A DNA stretch of 12,845 nucleotides from Deltaproteobacteria bacterium UBA6930 (GTDB taxonomy: Bacteria > Myxococcota_A > UBA9160 > UBA6930). The DNA is taken from positions 8,760 to 21,604 of the forward strand of contig DKAI01000062.1 of NCBI GenBank assembly GCA_002450755.1, given 5' to 3'. The notes under the pieces are model-generated. The model worked only from the letters and a program-made list of their open reading frames with translations. It did no database searches and was not told the origin of the DNA. The position numbers and the translations under genes are program-made. This document shows, one piece after another, positions 1 through 6,594 of the stretch (its first letter is position 1; each line of letters starts with the position of its first letter).

Positions 1-9
1 ATCGTACAT
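1..9 (-). CDS. Start of a gene downstream of yidC (partial, probably jag/khpB)
   Basis: Only three codons are visible, ATG TAC GAT (Met-Tyr-Asp), running off the left edge on the minus strand. They are preceded by a good ribosome binding site, AGGAG at 16-20, six bases before the ATG, and they start 16 bases after the yidC stop. In many bacteria the gene after yidC is jag (khpB, an RNA-binding KH/R3H protein), whose products often begin Met-Tyr-Asp/Glu; mnmE is the other common neighbour. The start signal is seen in the sequence; the identity is inferred from gene order only. Confidence 0.5.
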
Positions 10-25
10 TTTCTACTCCTGCATT

Positions 26-1693
26 TTATGACGCTGTTGTCTTTGATCGGTTGGTATACCACTGTTGAAGAATTCCGAGAAGATTGCTTACTAGCCAATA
101 CAACACTAGACCTGAGGCAAATTGATAAAACATTACGGTAAATACGCTTGGGAGCATCCATTTCATCATCCTTGCCTGTGCCGGATCCATCGTCGTATTT
201 GGTGTAAGGCCTGTTTGGATGATCATGCTACCTCCCATAAGCAACGGGAGAACTCTTATCGGGAGCTCAATTCCCGGCAATACGAAGAGCGTTTCTGGGG
301 CTGATAAATCCGTTATCCAGCCTACGAATGGCGCGTGCCTTAATTCGATCGCTCCTTGGAGAGCATAAAATAGTCCAATGAATACAGGTAGTTGCAGAAG
401 CATCGGGAAACAGCCGGCCAATGGGTTGAACCCCGTCTTCTTGTAAAGTTTCATCATTTCTTCTGATTGCTTTTGGCGATCATCGCCGAACTTCGCCTGG
501 ATCTCCTTCATTTGTGGCGAAAGCTCTCCCATCCGTTTCATAGATCTCATCTGCTTTGCCAGAATAGGTGCCATGAGGACACGAACCAGAATCGTTAGAA
601 CTACGATCGCTACGCCATAGTTTGGTATAAACTGGTGTAACTTATCGAGAAACCACAGGAAAAAGTTTGTTAAGGGTGCGAACCAGCCTTTTGGAACCGC
701 GTCCTCGAGGTGCGCACCTGCTCGAGAAAGCCGCTTTCCTTCCTTGGGCCCTATATAAATCTTAATATTCCGGGTGATGCTTTGCCCAGGCGGAATATCT
801 ACAGCCTGAAAAGCAAGATCGGTAGCTCCGAAGAGACCTCCCGCAAATGGCTCAAAACGTGCCGACGCATCTCGGGGGTTTTCGGGGATCATTGCGGCGA
901 CGAAATATCTAAATTGCGAACCTGCCCAATGAGTGTTTTCTAGAAACTGCTCCTTTTTCTCAAGAGGGCCCCCAATTCCAAGAAATCCGCCCGATGGGCC
1001 TAGAAGGCCCGTTTCCAATGTCCCGTCATGCCACGCTGCCAGGGACAGCTCCGCATAATCTGTACCCTCTAACCGCTGAGCCGGCCACCTGACCTGAAAG
1101 GTCGGTCGTACATGACGCTCGCCTTGATTTTCGATCTCAAAGGTCATTTTTACAATATATGTGCCTTCCTCAAATTCAAACCGTTTTCGCACGCGAACTC
1201 CCCCGCGTGCCAATTCGAAAAGAAGACTACGTTCTGACTTTTCTTTTAGATCGTAAACCGCCGTCGTCAGATCTCCGAAGCCGAGACCTTCGAGGGGCGT
1301 AGCTAGAGCAAGGGGAACACTAACATGTGTCGTTGCTAAAGATACGCGCTCTTGTAATGGAGGATTAGTAGCATAGCCTGATAGGTCCCAACGAAGAAGG
1401 CCTGCACCCGCTGTTGTCCATGTTGATTCGTATAAGGAGGTTGCAATTTCTGCTCGCAGACCTGTTTTTTGGAGCTCCGGGCTCTTAGTTTTTTCTTCTT
1501 TATCGGCAATATGCGGGTCAAGTTGTACCTGGCTGGCGCCCTCACGTCGCTCTTGATTCGTCTCAGACGATACAGCTGGTACCCTCTCAGACTGATACCG
1601 CGGTGTGTCTGGCCTCTCGGTAGAGGTCATAACCGTCCAAAGCGTCAAAACAACAAAAGAGAGCGCTATTGCAAGCAGGAAGTTCCGATCCAC
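26..1693 (-). CDS. yidC: Membrane protein insertase YidC (Oxa1/Alb3 family)
   Basis: YidC inserts and folds inner-membrane proteins, alone or with SecYEG; subunit c of ATP synthase is a classic substrate. The 555-residue product has the Gram-negative layout: an N-terminal membrane anchor (about residues 3-22), a large periplasmic beta domain (to about 330), then the conserved insertase core. The core holds the motif TILVRVLMAPI with the key arginine at about 371 (E. coli R366), a Lys/Arg- and Met-rich cytoplasmic loop, and further hydrophobic helices. The C-terminal tail is short. I chose the GTG at 1693 over an ATG at 1717. The GTG gives the family-typical start MDRNFLLAIALS, has AGGAGA at 1703-1708 nine bases upstream, and overlaps the yidD stop by one base. 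The ATG has only a weak site and adds eight residues. It is the fourth gene of the rpmH cluster and is probably translationally coupled to yidD. Confidence 0.96.
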   Translation of the reverse strand: MDRNFLLAIALSFVVLTLWTVMTSTERPDTPRYQSERVPAVSSETNQERREGASQVQLDPHIADKEEKTKSPELQKTGLRAEIATSLYESTWTTAGAGLLRWDLSGYATNPPLQERVSLATTHVSVPLALATPLEGLGFGDLTTAVYDLKEKSERSLLFELARGGVRVRKRFEFEEGTYIVKMTFEIENQGERHVRPTFQVRWPAQRLEGTDYAELSLAAWHDGTLETGLLGPSGGFLGIGGPLEKKEQFLENTHWAGSQFRYFVAAMIPENPRDASARFEPFAGGLFGATDLAFQAVDIPPGQSITRNIKIYIGPKEGKRLSRAGAHLEDAVPKGWFAPLTNFFLWFLDKLHQFIPNYGVAIVVLTILVRVLMAPILAKQMRSMKRMGELSPQMKEIQAKFGDDRQKQSEEMMKLYKKTGFNPLAGCFPMLLQLPVFIGLFYALQGAIELRHAPFVGWITDLSAPETLFVLPGIELPIRVLPLLMGGSMIIQTGLTPNTTMDPAQARMMKWMLPSVFTVMFYQFASGLVLYWLVSNLLGILQQWYTNRSKTTAS

Positions 1694-1947
1694 TAACTTG
1701 AATCTCCTATTTGCCATTCTTTGTTTTGCCCAGGGACGGGGTCATACCCTCCCGAGCAAAATGGATGACACCGCAACAATCGTTTTGCGGTGAGCCATAT
1801 CCCTTTAAATGCTCCGTATTTCATGATTGCTACTTTTGCGTATTGGGAGCACGTTGGAATAAAGCGACAATTGGAGCCTAAATAAGGGGACAAAACTCGT
1901 TGGTAACCATCTAGTAACAGCATCAAACTTTTTTGAAAAATTCTCAC
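1693..1947 (-). CDS. yidD: Membrane protein insertion efficiency factor YidD
   Basis: This small protein of 84 residues assists YidC-dependent membrane protein insertion and is thought to sit at the inner membrane through an amphipathic N-terminal helix. The family signatures are clear: YQRVLSPYLG (15-24), the cysteine motif CRFIPTCSQYA (27-37), KGIWLTAKRLLRCHP (48-62) and GGYDPVP (66-72). Length is normal for the family (about 70-90). The start is a GTG that overlaps the rnpA stop as GTGA; the upstream ribosome binding site is weak, so translation probably depends on coupling to rnpA. Its stop shares one base with the preferred yidC start. Confidence 0.95.
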   Translation of the reverse strand: MRIFQKSLMLLLDGYQRVLSPYLGSNCRFIPTCSQYAKVAIMKYGAFKGIWLTAKRLLRCHPFCSGGYDPVPGQNKEWQIGDSS

Positions 1948-2276
1948 CTGAACAGACCATCTAGCTCTTTATTCATCTCCCTACTCCGCAGCAACTCTGA
2001 TCCCCTTCGAGCGATTATCACATAGTCTTTAGCTAGGACTTCTTCCCGCCTTTTCCTAAAGAACTCCTTAATCCCTCGTTTAACCTTATTTCTCGCCACT
2101 GCGTTGCCAACTTTTTTACTCGCTGTGATCCCTAGTCTAGCTTTCTTTTCAATACTCCCGGGCTGTTTTGCTGCTAGAAGGATAAAGTGAGCAGACTGTG
2201 AGCGATCCGATTTCCCTTGGACTCTTAAATAGTCCTTTCTCTTTCGTAGGCGGAAGTCCCGAGATAACCCCGTCAT
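1944..2276 (-). CDS. rnpA: Ribonuclease P protein component
   Basis: RnpA is the protein subunit of RNase P; it binds the catalytic RNA and helps it remove the 5' leader of precursor tRNAs. The 110-residue basic protein shows the usual N-terminal RLRKRKDYLRVQ (9-20) and the conserved RNA-binding segment GITASKKVGNAVARNKVKR (49-67), which holds the family's RNR-type motif as ARNKVKR. Length is normal for the family (about 110-120). The ATG at 2276 lies nine bases after the rpmH stop, with only a weak AAGAG-like site upstream, so it is likely read from the rpmH transcript and partly coupled. Its TGA stop overlaps the yidD GTG. Confidence 0.96.
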   Translation of the reverse strand: MTGLSRDFRLRKRKDYLRVQGKSDRSQSAHFILLAAKQPGSIEKKARLGITASKKVGNAVARNKVKRGIKEFFRKRREEVLAKDYVIIARRGSELLRSREMNKELDGLFR

Positions 2277-2285
2277 CTGTAACTC

Positions 2286-2435
2286 TTATTTTGATGGCGT
2301 TGTCGCGGCTAGACGTTTCCGCCCTTTCGCTCTGCGCCTTTTTAGAATACTTCGGCCAGCTTGTGTCTTCATCCTCGCGCGGAAGCCATGCCGGCGGCGA
2401 CGTTTAATACGACTGGGCTGATAAGTACGTTTCAT
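2286..2435 (-). CDS. rpmH: Large ribosomal subunit protein bL34
   Basis: A 49-codon gene for the very basic ribosomal protein L34 of the 50S subunit. The product begins MKRTYQPSRIKRRRRHGFRA, continues RMKTQAGRSILKRRRAKGRK and ends RLAATTPSK, which matches the bacterial L34 family along its whole length (usually 44-50 residues). The ATG has GGAG at 2445-2448, nine bases upstream. It is the first gene of the leftward rpmH-rnpA-yidD-yidC unit and diverges from dnaN. rpmH next to rnpA is one of the most conserved gene pairs in bacteria and usually marks the origin region. Confidence 0.97.
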   Translation of the reverse strand: MKRTYQPSRIKRRRRHGFRARMKTQAGRSILKRRRAKGRKRLAATTPSK

Positions 2436-2462
2436 TAAATGAGACTCCGAAAGAGGAAGGCA

Positions 2463-2492
2463 AGGCTAACTACGCCCCCCAAACTCTGTCAA
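2463..2492 (-). promoter_or_regulatory. Candidate promoter for rpmH operon
   Basis: On the minus strand a perfect -35 hexamer TTGACA lies at 2487-2492. At an 18-base spacing there is only a weak -10, TAGCCT (2463-2468, 3 of 6 bases), which would start transcription about 20 bases before the rpmH ATG. An alternative perfect TATAAT on the same strand at 2537-2542 has no recognisable -35 and would give a leader of about 95 bases. Either could be the real promoter. Confidence 0.28.
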
Positions 2493-2592
2493 TACTCGAA
2501 TACTCTTCTTAGGGAAAAAGAAAGTTTGATTTTAGTATTATACGAGAGTAGTTAAACGATTATTAAGATTCTTTTGGGCTTTCACTAAGCTA

Positions 2593-2598
2593 TATAAT
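2593..2598 (+). promoter_or_regulatory. Candidate -10 element for dnaN
   Basis: A perfect TATAAT lies on the plus strand about 127 bases before the dnaN start. No good -35 is seen at 16-18 bases upstream (only TTCTTT at 2569-2574), and there is no extended -10 TG. In an AT-rich region a single TATAAT can occur by chance, so this is a weak call. Confidence 0.3.
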
Positions 2599-2725
2599 CA
2601 CGACGAAAATGAGACACTAAAACGAGTGAAAATTCATGGCGTTTCGTCACTTTTGTCTATGTCTGCTTACTCTATTCTCATTATCATAAAGTAATCCCTT
2701 AGAAGAATAGGAAGGGAAGAATGGA

Positions 2726-3853
2726 ATGAAGTTAGAAATCGAAAAGGGTCAGCTAGTTAGAGGATTAAGTCGCCTTCAAGCGATTGTAGAAAAGCGAAGC
2801 ACGATGCCCATATTGGCAAACGTTCTAATAACAGCGGTTCAAGACAAGAAGAAAAAAGGCGGCCTTGAGCTCGCTGCTACGGATCTAGAGATTGGAATAC
2901 GTGGGATACTTCCAGCGACAATATCAGAGAGCGGGTCGCTAACAGTCTCAGCGAGGAAATTATTCGATATAGCAAAAGAACTTCCTGAGCAACCGGTACA
3001 ACTAAGCACGAGTGACTCATATACACTGAATATCACTTGTGGACGGTCAAAATTTAGTCTCGCTGGGACGGATGCGACCGAATATCCCGAGATAGCAGAA
3101 ATAAAGCCTGCTGATCTAGCGACGTTGCCAGCCCCAGTACTATCAGAAATGATCGATAAAACGATTTATGCAGCATCGACGGATGAAAGTAGATACAACC
3201 TAAACGGCGTGTATCTAGAAGTAGACAAAAAAGAGGGAAAAATCCGAATGGTGGCTACCGATGGGCACCGCCTAGCGCTTATAGAAAGAGAGGGACTTGA
3301 GTTAGCTAATAAATTAGATAAAGGGGTGATAATACCGCGGAAGGGACTAGCGGAACTAAAAAGGCTGTTAGATGAAGGAAACACGACAGAACTTAAAATC
3401 GGGTTTGAAGGAAGCAGCGTTTTAGTAAAGAGCGAAGAAGTAAGTTTAGTTATGCGCTTGATAGAAGGGGAATTTCCTAATTATTCCCAGGTATTACCAA
3501 AACAGGTCGGTTCAACAATAATCGTACCTACACAAGAAACAATTCGCGCCCTTCGAAGAGTTGCCCTGCTCTCAGCCGAGAGAAGCCGAGCCATTAAGGT
3601 AGTTCTAAGTGAAGGACTCCTAACCATAAGTGCAACGAATCCCGATCTAGGAGAGGCACAAGAAGAATTGGATATTAACTACGATGGAGAAACTATCGAA
3701 ATAGGGTTTAATGCGACGTATGTTCTTGATGCGCTAAACACAACTGGGGCCAAAGAGGCCCGTTTATGCGTAAGCGAAGCGAACGCACCTGCTGAAATAG
3801 GCGCATCAGAGCCAGATGGATCAAGGGCGGTCGTAATGCCGATGAGACTTTAA
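2726..3853 (+). CDS. dnaN: DNA polymerase III subunit beta (sliding clamp)
   Basis: DnaN forms the ring-shaped dimer that encircles DNA and tethers replicative and repair polymerases. The 375-residue product is close to the usual 366-380. It starts MKLEIEKGQLVRGLSRLQAI, carries the first-domain motif TMPILANVLI (26-35), the hallmark ATDGHRLA (177-184) at the second-domain boundary, and ends with the family-typical VMPMRL. These support three complete clamp domains. The ATG at 2726 has a purine-rich site (AGGGA, 2713-2717) eight bases upstream. A second ATG at 2721 is out of frame and reads Met-Glu-stop. In the common origin arrangement dnaA precedes dnaN and recF follows; neither does here. 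The next gene is gyrB after 257 bases. Confidence 0.97.
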   Translation: MKLEIEKGQLVRGLSRLQAIVEKRSTMPILANVLITAVQDKKKKGGLELAATDLEIGIRGILPATISESGSLTVSARKLFDIAKELPEQPVQLSTSDSYTLNITCGRSKFSLAGTDATEYPEIAEIKPADLATLPAPVLSEMIDKTIYAASTDESRYNLNGVYLEVDKKEGKIRMVATDGHRLALIEREGLELANKLDKGVIIPRKGLAELKRLLDEGNTTELKIGFEGSSVLVKSEEVSLVMRLIEGEFPNYSQVLPKQVGSTIIVPTQETIRALRRVALLSAERSRAIKVVLSEGLLTISATNPDLGEAQEELDINYDGETIEIGFNATYVLDALNTTGAKEARLCVSEANAPAEIGASEPDGSRAVVMPMRL

Positions 3854-3986
3854 CGAAGTCAGAGAAGCTGCAGCCTTTACGGGCACTTAGACATTTTGTA
3901 GTCTCTGGACGACACGCGCGAAAAAGACAAGCCCTCCTATTTAAGCTTGTGTTGAAGCGAAGTCATAAAAGAAAGCAAAAGGGTCC

Positions 3987-4046
3987 ATGAACTACCGAAT
4001 TGTCGGAGGTTTAGGAGCCGATCGGCGAGCTAGAAACACGAAGTAG
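3987..4046 (+). CDS. Possible 19-codon leader ORF upstream of gyrB
   Basis: An ATG at 3987 opens a short frame, MNYRIVGGLGADRRARNTK, ending at TAG. It is preceded by AAAAGGG at about 3977-3983, four to five bases before the start, so ribosome binding is plausible though tight. The stop codon is the first three bases of the right arm of the 4022-4054 hairpin, so a translating ribosome would disrupt that hairpin. There is no run of one amino acid as in classical amino-acid attenuators. It may be a chance ORF. Confidence 0.2.
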   Translation: MNYRIVGGLGADRRARNTK

Positions 4047-4054
4047 CTCGCCGA
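4022..4054 (+). repeat. Perfect 11-bp inverted repeat (hairpin) in gyrB leader
   Basis: The left arm TCGGCGAGCTA (4022-4032) and right arm TAGCTCGCCGA (4044-4054) are perfectly complementary around an 11-base loop. The left arm overlaps the palindrome GCCGATCGGC (4017-4026), so two alternative folds compete. No T-run follows, so a simple intrinsic terminator is unlikely. It could be an RNA regulatory element, a protein-binding site or a stabilising structure for the gyrB transcript. Confidence 0.6.
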
Positions 4055-4110
4055 AACTACTACTGAATACCCCCGAACGCGGTGTAAGAACCGCAGAGGA
4101 AAGTGCTCTC

Positions 4111-6540
4111 GTGAGCTACGACGCTAGTTCTATCGAGGTCCTAGAAGGACTCGATCCGGTTAGAAAACGCCCAGCGATGTATATCGGTACTACGGGAACC
4201 GATGGTCTTCACCACTTAGTTTACGAAGTTGTTGACAACTCTATTGATGAAGCACTTGCTGGCTATTGCTCCGAAATAGCCGTTCGAATCGGAGCTGATA
4301 ATACGATTACTGTTCAAGATAACGGGCGCGGAATTCCCGTGGACAATCACAAAGGGGAAAATCGCCCAGCAGCAGAAGTTGTGATGACAACATTACATGC
4401 TGGCGGAAAGTTTGATGAATCATCGTACAAGGTCTCTGGTGGTCTTCATGGCGTAGGGGTCTCGGTTGTTAATGCGCTTTCTTCCTCGCTTGAGCTTCAT
4501 GTAAATAGGGATGGGAGTAGTTGGAGGCAAAGTTATAAAAGAGGCGAGCCGATAGAAGCTCTCGAGTGCATCGGTCAATCAACTAAGACTGGAACGACGA
4601 TTAAATTTAAACCAGATGAGGAAATTTTTCCTAGTAGAGAGTTCTCATTTGATGTTTTGTCTCAGCGCTTGCGAGAACTATCGTTTTTAAACGCAGGTAT
4701 CCGAATTCGTATTGATGATGAACGCGACGGGAAAAGTCATGATTTTTGCTACGAGGGAGGAATAGTCTCATTCGTTGAACACTTAAATCGAAATCGGTCA
4801 CCCCTGCATAAGCCACCAATCTTCATCTCGGGTGAACGGGTGGGGGGTGCCAATGGGGGACGTAATATCAAAGTTTCTGTTGAAATAGCCCTGCAATACA
4901 ATGAGTCATACAACGAAGCGGTTTATACCTTTGCAAACAACATCAACACGGTAGAAGGGGGAACGCATCTAGTAGGATTCCGGACTGCTTTAACTCGAAC
5001 CCTCAATAGATATTTAACAGTGCATATGAAGAATGGGAAAGCGAGCGTCGATTCTCTCTCAGGAGATGATGTTCGGGAGGGACTCACGGCCGTAATTTCA
5101 GTAAAGCTATCGCAGCCGGAATTTGAAGGACAGACGAAAACCAAACTCGGGACGAGCGAGGTTCGGAGTATTGTCGAGCAGTTACTCTACGACAAGTTAC
5201 TAGAATACCTAGAAGAGAACCCACAGTCAGCAAAAGCGATTGTAGGGAAATGTTCCGAAGCAGCACGAGCGAGAGCTGCTGCTCGCAAGGCACGGGACTT
5301 GGCGCGCAGAAAAGGAGCCCTCTCCGACAACAGTCTTCCGGGTAAGCTCGCGGATTGTCAGGATCGCGATCCCAAGTCTAGTGAGCTCTTTATTGTCGAG
5401 GGAGACTCAGCTGGGGGTTCCGCAAAACAAGGAAGAGCGAGAGAGTTTCAGGCGATCCTTCCACTTAAAGGGAAAATATTGAATGTGGAGCGCGTGCGTA
5501 TAGATCGAATATTGTCAAGCGAACAAATTCAATCGATAGTCGCAGCATTAGGGTGCGGCATCGATGACGAGTTAAACGTAAAAGAAGCTCGGTATCAAAA
5601 AGTCATTATCATGACGGATGCCGATGTCGACGGTAGTCACATTCGAACGCTGCTTTTAACCTTTTTCTTTCGCCATATGAAAGAATTTATAAAGGAGGGA
5701 TATCTTTATATCGCACAGCCTCCACTGTTCCGCGTTAAAAAGGGCCGAAAAGTTACTTATCTAAAGGACGAGCCAACACTAGAAGAACACTTGGTAGAAA
5801 TGGCACTCACAGAATTTAAAGTACGTCCCGAGTCTTGCGAGGTGGACCTTATAGAAGAAGAATGTCGAACCTTTATCAGTTTAGCCTCGGACTTTTCTAA
5901 GGTTATGAATCGAATGAGTTCACGTCCCGACGATGAACGGGTGATCGAGGCAGCCTTTTTGTGCGGCGCACTAAGCGAGGAACTTTTTGCGAATGAAGTT
6001 GAGGTAGGAACTACGCTAAAGGATTCCCTCCTAACGTATCTTCAAATCCTTCAACCGGCAGCTTTTCTAGCTAATTGCAGAGTTGTTCCAGAAGGCGAAA
6101 GGTATGGGCTCTTAGTGGAAACTCGTCGTTCTGGCGTTAGGATTGAGACGAAAATAGATTATGAGCTCTTGCAATCACTCGAAGGTAGAAGGTTAGAGGC
6201 TAATGTTAGAGATTTGCACGCCTATGGAACTGGGCCCTACAGGCTTAGCAGTGCAGAAGGCGAAGAAACTTGCTCGGGACCAAGGGAGTTGCTCAATTCC
6301 GTTTTGGCAAAAGGGAAGAAAGGACTTTCTATTTCGCGTTATAAGGGGCTTGGCGAAATGAACCCCGAGCAATTAGCCACGACGACAATGGATCCGAGTA
6401 CTAGAACTCTTCTCCAGGTGAAGATTCCAGATGATGTTGAAGCGGATGACGTCTTTACAACACTAATGGGTGACGAGGTGGAGCCACGGCGAGAATTTAT
6501 CGAACGACACGCGTTAGAAGTTCAGAACTTGGATGTTTAA
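4111..6540 (+). CDS. gyrB: DNA gyrase subunit B
   Basis: GyrB is the ATPase and TOPRIM subunit of gyrase, which with GyrA introduces negative supercoils. In its 809 residues are the GHKL ATPase motifs (Glu39 and Asn43 in EVVDNSIDEA, Asp70 in VQDNGRGIP, and GGLHGVGVSVVNALS at 110-124), then the TOPRIM domain with EGDSAGG (Glu430) and the metal-binding DADVD (Asp503, Asp505). A long insert of about 180 residues follows before ISRYKGLGEMNPEQL (about 741-755). This insert and the total length match the proteobacterial GyrB type (E. coli 804), not the 640-residue Gram-positive type. The start is a GTG with AGAGGA at 4095-4100 ten bases upstream. The residues after the start, MSYDASSIEVLEGLDPVRKR, fit the family start. 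gyrA follows after 54 bases, so the two are probably co-transcribed. Confidence 0.97.
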   Translation: MSYDASSIEVLEGLDPVRKRPAMYIGTTGTDGLHHLVYEVVDNSIDEALAGYCSEIAVRIGADNTITVQDNGRGIPVDNHKGENRPAAEVVMTTLHAGGKFDESSYKVSGGLHGVGVSVVNALSSSLELHVNRDGSSWRQSYKRGEPIEALECIGQSTKTGTTIKFKPDEEIFPSREFSFDVLSQRLRELSFLNAGIRIRIDDERDGKSHDFCYEGGIVSFVEHLNRNRSPLHKPPIFISGERVGGANGGRNIKVSVEIALQYNESYNEAVYTFANNINTVEGGTHLVGFRTALTRTLNRYLTVHMKNGKASVDSLSGDDVREGLTAVISVKLSQPEFEGQTKTKLGTSEVRSIVEQLLYDKLLEYLEENPQSAKAIVGKCSEAARARAAARKARDLARRKGALSDNSLPGKLADCQDRDPKSSELFIVEGDSAGGSAKQGRAREFQAILPLKGKILNVERVRIDRILSSEQIQSIVAALGCGIDDELNVKEARYQKVIIMTDADVDGSHIRTLLLTFFFRHMKEFIKEGYLYIAQPPLFRVKKGRKVTYLKDEPTLEEHLVEMALTEFKVRPESCEVDLIEEECRTFISLASDFSKVMNRMSSRPDDERVIEAAFLCGALSEELFANEVEVGTTLKDSLLTYLQILQPAAFLANCRVVPEGERYGLLVETRRSGVRIETKIDYELLQSLEGRRLEANVRDLHAYGTGPYRLSSAEGEETCSGPRELLNSVLAKGKKGLSISRYKGLGEMNPEQLATTTMDPSTRTLLQVKIPDDVEADDVFTTLMGDEVEPRREFIERHALEVQNLDV

Positions 6541-6594
6541 GGTATATGAAATGCTAATAAAGAGAGCTCACAAAAAGGCATCGGCAATAGATCG

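Larger units (their letters stand above)
2436..2725. other. Divergent intergenic region between rpmH and dnaN
   Basis: This AT-rich stretch of 290 bases separates the two divergent units at the position where dnaA and often oriC lie in many bacteria. I see no gene, tRNA or clear inverted repeat. No 9-mer matches the DnaA box TTATNCACA or its complement; the core CACA/TGTG does not occur at all here. It should hold the promoters for both directions. An AT-rich run at about 2521-2600 could serve as an easily melted segment, but that alone does not make it an origin. Confidence 0.6.
3854..4110 (+). other. Structured gap between dnaN and gyrB (no recF)
   Basis: These 257 bases lie where recF would be expected. 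I see no Walker motif or other RecF remnant and no DnaA box. The right half is rich in symmetry: a 10-base palindrome (4017-4026), an 11-bp hairpin (4022-4054) and a 5-bp hairpin (4079-4094) directly before the gyrB ribosome binding site. There is also a 19-codon reading frame at 3987-4046. I found no convincing sigma-70 promoter. The stretch may be the gyrB leader, but this is inferred from structure only. Confidence 0.5.

Noticed and set aside
122..943. Plus-strand frames opposite yidC (122-304, 710-943)
   Set aside because: They are shadows of yidC without ribosome sites or recognisable protein features.
2436..2725. oriC between rpmH and dnaN
   Set aside because: The location and AT content fit, but there are no DnaA boxes and no clustered repeats, so I do not call an origin.
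3796..3989. Open frame of about 64 codons running from the end of dnaN into the gap, considered as a recF remnant
   Set aside because: It has no ATG or good alternative start, no Walker A motif and a very basic low-complexity sequence; the chance similarity to a RecF N-terminus is too short to support.
4022..4054. Hairpin considered as an intrinsic terminator between dnaN and gyrB
   Set aside because: The stem is strong, but no T-run follows (AACTACTACTG), so it is better treated as another structured element.
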